This document shows, one piece after another, positions 62,374 to 64,000 of a stretch of 64,000 bases of DNA. Location of the stretch: contig NZ_CP026304.1 in NCBI RefSeq assembly GCF_003054555.1, positions 3,534,001-3,598,000 on the forward strand, given 5' to 3'. Position 1 is the first letter of the stretch; every line of letters starts with the position of its first letter. Both the position numbers and the translations under genes were made by a program. This DNA comes from Streptomyces lunaelactis (GTDB lineage: Bacteria > Actinomycetota > Actinomycetes > Streptomycetales > Streptomycetaceae). Under the pieces are notes generated by a model that was given only the letters and a program-made list of their open reading frames with translations, was not told where the DNA came from and ran no database searches.

Positions 62374-62460
62374 AGTCCCGTTCAGGTCCTGTCCAGGTCC
62401 CGTCGCCCAGGTCCTGGCTAAGTCCCGTCGCCCAGGTGCTGTCTAAGTCCCGTCGCGTCG
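62374..62460. repeat. Degenerate 25-bp tandem repeats upstream of the histidine kinase
   Basis: The unit AGTCCCGTCGCCCAGGTSCTG + KCTA occurs at 62395-62420 and 62421-62445, with a partial copy at 62446-62460 and a looser one before 62395 (AGTCCCGTTCAGGTCCTGTCC). Each contains CCCAGG or GTCCCG cores. The array lies 62-148 bp before the kinase start, on the side of its promoter, so the cores could be binding sites for a regulator. The repeat continues to within about 77 bp of tRNA-Gln. Confidence 0.6.
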
Positions 62461-62536
62461 AAGGCGGGTGGTACGGCATAGTGTGGGGAGCCCGGTCGAC
62501 GGCCTGCCGGAATGTCGGTAATAGTCGACCCAGCTA

Positions 62537-62608
62537 TCCCCCGTGGTGTAATCGGCAGCACAGTGGCTTTTGGTGCCATTAGTCCGGGTTCGAGTCCTGG
62601 CGGGGGAG
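62537..62608 (+). tRNA. tRNA-Gln (anticodon UUG)
   Basis: A 72-nt class I tRNA. The acceptor stem is TCCCCCG/CGGGGGA, the anticodon stem GTGGC/GCCAT region with loop TTTTGGT (anticodon UUG), and the T-loop TTCGAGT with stem CCGGG/CCTGG. The discriminator is G at 62608. The CCA end is not encoded (followed by CT). It is transcribed toward glmU, as is common in actinobacteria. Confidence 0.94.
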
Positions 62609-62729
62609 CTTCTCACCTGGGTTCCGGCTTTCACGGTCGGGACCCGCCCTTGTTTCGCTCCCGAATTTCGCTCCCGAAACCCCCCGGTATCCTTCGGATG
62701 TCCACCACCCGAAGCCGAAGGGCATTCCC

Positions 62730-64000
62730 GTGAGCGCCAACCGCCCGGCAGCCGTCGTCGTCCTCGCAGCGGGTGAGGGCACCCGCATGAAGTCGAAGAC
62801 CCCCAAGGTCCTGCACGAAATCTGCGGGCGCTCGCTCGTCGGACATGTCGTCTCCGCCGCTCGTGAGCTGGACCCCGAGCACCTCGTCGTGGTTGTCGGC
62901 CATGCGAGTGAGCAGGTCAAGGGGCACCTCACCGAGCAGTACGCCGGTACCCGCACCGCCTACCAGGCCGAGCAGAACGGCACCGGGCACGCCGTCCGGA
63001 TGGCGCTCGAGGAGCTCGGCCGTACGCCCGACGGCACCGTCGTCGTCGTGTGCGGCGACACTCCCCTTCTCTCCGGCGAGACACTGACCGCGCTCGCGGC
63101 CACGCACGCCGCCGACGGCAACGCCGTCACCGTGCTCACCGCCGAGGTCCCGGACTCCACCGGCTACGGCCGCATCGTGCGCGACAGCGCCACCGGCACT
63201 GTCACCGCGATCGTCGAGCACAAGGACGCCACCGACGAGCAGCGCGCGATCCGGGAGATCAACTCCGGGGTGTTCGCCTTCGACGGGCAGCTGCTCGCGG
63301 ACGCGCTCGGCAAGGTGCGTACGGACAACAGCCAGGGCGAGGAGTACCTCACCGATGTGCTGGGGATCCTGCGCGAGGCCGGTCACCGGGTGGGGGCGTC
63401 CGTCGCGGGCGACCACCGGGAGATCCTCGGCATCAACAACCGCGTACAGCTGGCCGAGGCGCGCAAGCTGCTCAATGAGCGGCTCCTCGACCGGGCGATG
63501 ATGGCCGGTGTCACGGTCGTCGACCCGGCGTCGGTGCTCGTGGATGTGACGGTCACGTTCGAGCGGGACGCGATCGTGCACCCGGGTACGCAGCTGCTGG
63601 GCGCGACGCACCTCGCCGAGGGCGCCGAGGTCGGCCCCAACTCCCGCCTGAAGGACACCGTCGTGGGCGAGGGTGCCCGCGTCGACAACACGGTCGCGGA
63701 CACCGCGGTGGTCGGCGAGGGGGCCGCGGTCGGCCCGTTCGCGTATCTGCGGCCCGGCACGAAGCTCGGCGTGAAGTCCAAGATCGGGGCGTATGTCGAG
63801 ACGAAGAACGCGGCCATCGGTGAGGGCACCAAGGTCCCGCACCTCTCCTACGTCGGTGACGCGACGATCGGCGATTACACGAACATCGGCGCCGCGAGCG
63901 TGTTCGTGAACTACGACGGCGAGGCCAAGCACCACACCACGATCGGCTCGCACTGCAGGACCGGCTCGGACAACATGTTTGTGGCTCCGGTCACGGTCGG
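62730..64000 (+). CDS. glmU: Bifunctional GlmU (3' end outside window)
   Basis: A cytoplasmic enzyme that acetylates glucosamine-1-phosphate and then adds UMP to make UDP-GlcNAc for peptidoglycan. The first 423 codons are present. The uridyltransferase domain begins with VVVLAAGEGTRMKSKTPKVL; the sugar-binding QAEQNGTGHAV and CGDTPLL follow. The left-handed beta-helix acetyltransferase starts near residue 255 with hexapeptide repeats (VVGEGARVDNTVADTAVVGE); GPFAYLRPGT and NYDGEAKHHT are its substrate-binding segments. GTG 62730 has AAGGG 8 nt upstream. It follows tRNA-Gln on the same strand. Confidence 0.96.
   Translation, partial: MSANRPAAVVVLAAGEGTRMKSKTPKVLHEICGRSLVGHVVSAARELDPEHLVVVVGHASEQVKGHLTEQYAGTRTAYQAEQNGTGHAVRMALEELGRTPDGTVVVVCGDTPLLSGETLTALAATHAADGNAVTVLTAEVPDSTGYGRIVRDSATGTVTAIVEHKDATDEQRAIREINSGVFAFDGQLLADALGKVRTDNSQGEEYLTDVLGILREAGHRVGASVAGDHREILGINNRVQLAEARKLLNERLLDRAMMAGVTVVDPASVLVDVTVTFERDAIVHPGTQLLGATHLAEGAEVGPNSRLKDTVVGEGARVDNTVADTAVVGEGAAVGPFAYLRPGTKLGVKSKIGAYVETKNAAIGEGTKVPHLSYVGDATIGDYTNIGAASVFVNYDGEAKHHTTIGSHCRTGSDNMFVAPVTV

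Overview
The window is very GC-rich, with strong third-position G/C bias, many GTG starts and long GC hairpin terminators. It comes from the core chromosome of a Streptomyces or close relative. The main evidence is a leucine tRNA with anticodon UAA (bldA), two LysM-bearing Rpf proteins, a c-di-AMP riboswitch in front of one of them, and the gene run eno - rpf - rpf - P450 - mazG - mfd - glmU. From memory this resembles the S. coelicolor SCO3077-SCO3122 region; that comparison was not run.

Layout. 1-6.6 kb: cystathionine beta-synthase (3' end outside the window), an SGNH lipase-like protein, a thiolase, small conserved proteins and a Bax1-inhibitor-like membrane protein, ending with bldA. 7.0-10.4 kb: a MacB-type ABC ATPase/permease pair. 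10.5-17.2 kb, all on the minus strand: cyclopropane synthase-like methyltransferase, type II NADH dehydrogenase with a probable Rex operator, then the eno - divIC - DUF501 - ppx cluster. 17.5-22.7 kb: two secreted resuscitation-promoting factors, a cytochrome P450, MazG and a SurA-like lipoprotein. 22.9-28.0 kb: GtrA flippase, GT2 glycosyltransferase and a divergent YfhO-like membrane protein, which together look like a three-component cell-surface glycosylation system, plus a methyltransferase.

28.2-42.3 kb is the main accessory block. It holds a 3578-residue secreted RHS/YD-repeat polymorphic toxin (DNRLRE, three LamG domains, RHS core, a very lysine-rich segment, HINT, C-terminal NucA/NucB-like nuclease) followed by a SUKH (SMI1/KNR4) immunity gene. 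Beyond it lie a BMP-like anchored protein, a secreted HNH nuclease lipoprotein and a PIN/antitoxin pair. 42.4-51.6 kb: mfd, a second MacB-type ABC pair paralogous to the first, and an MFS exporter. 51.6-53.1 kb: an AAA ATPase and a DUF4276 protein whose junction looks damaged. 53.3-55.9 kb: a membrane Ser/Thr kinase and a coiled-coil protein.

56.1-60.9 kb is a second toxin/immunity locus with two predicted nucleic-acid or nucleotide deaminases (XOO_2897-like fused to SUKH-4, and YwqJ-like) and SUKH-1 and SUKH-3 proteins. The window ends with an orphan NarL-type histidine kinase, tRNA-Gln(UUG) and glmU (3' end outside the window).

The most novel-looking material is the giant RHS-HINT-nuclease with its cationic segment, the deaminase/SUKH cluster, and the ATPase/DUF4276 junction. 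Protein families were assigned by reading motifs; no database search was run.
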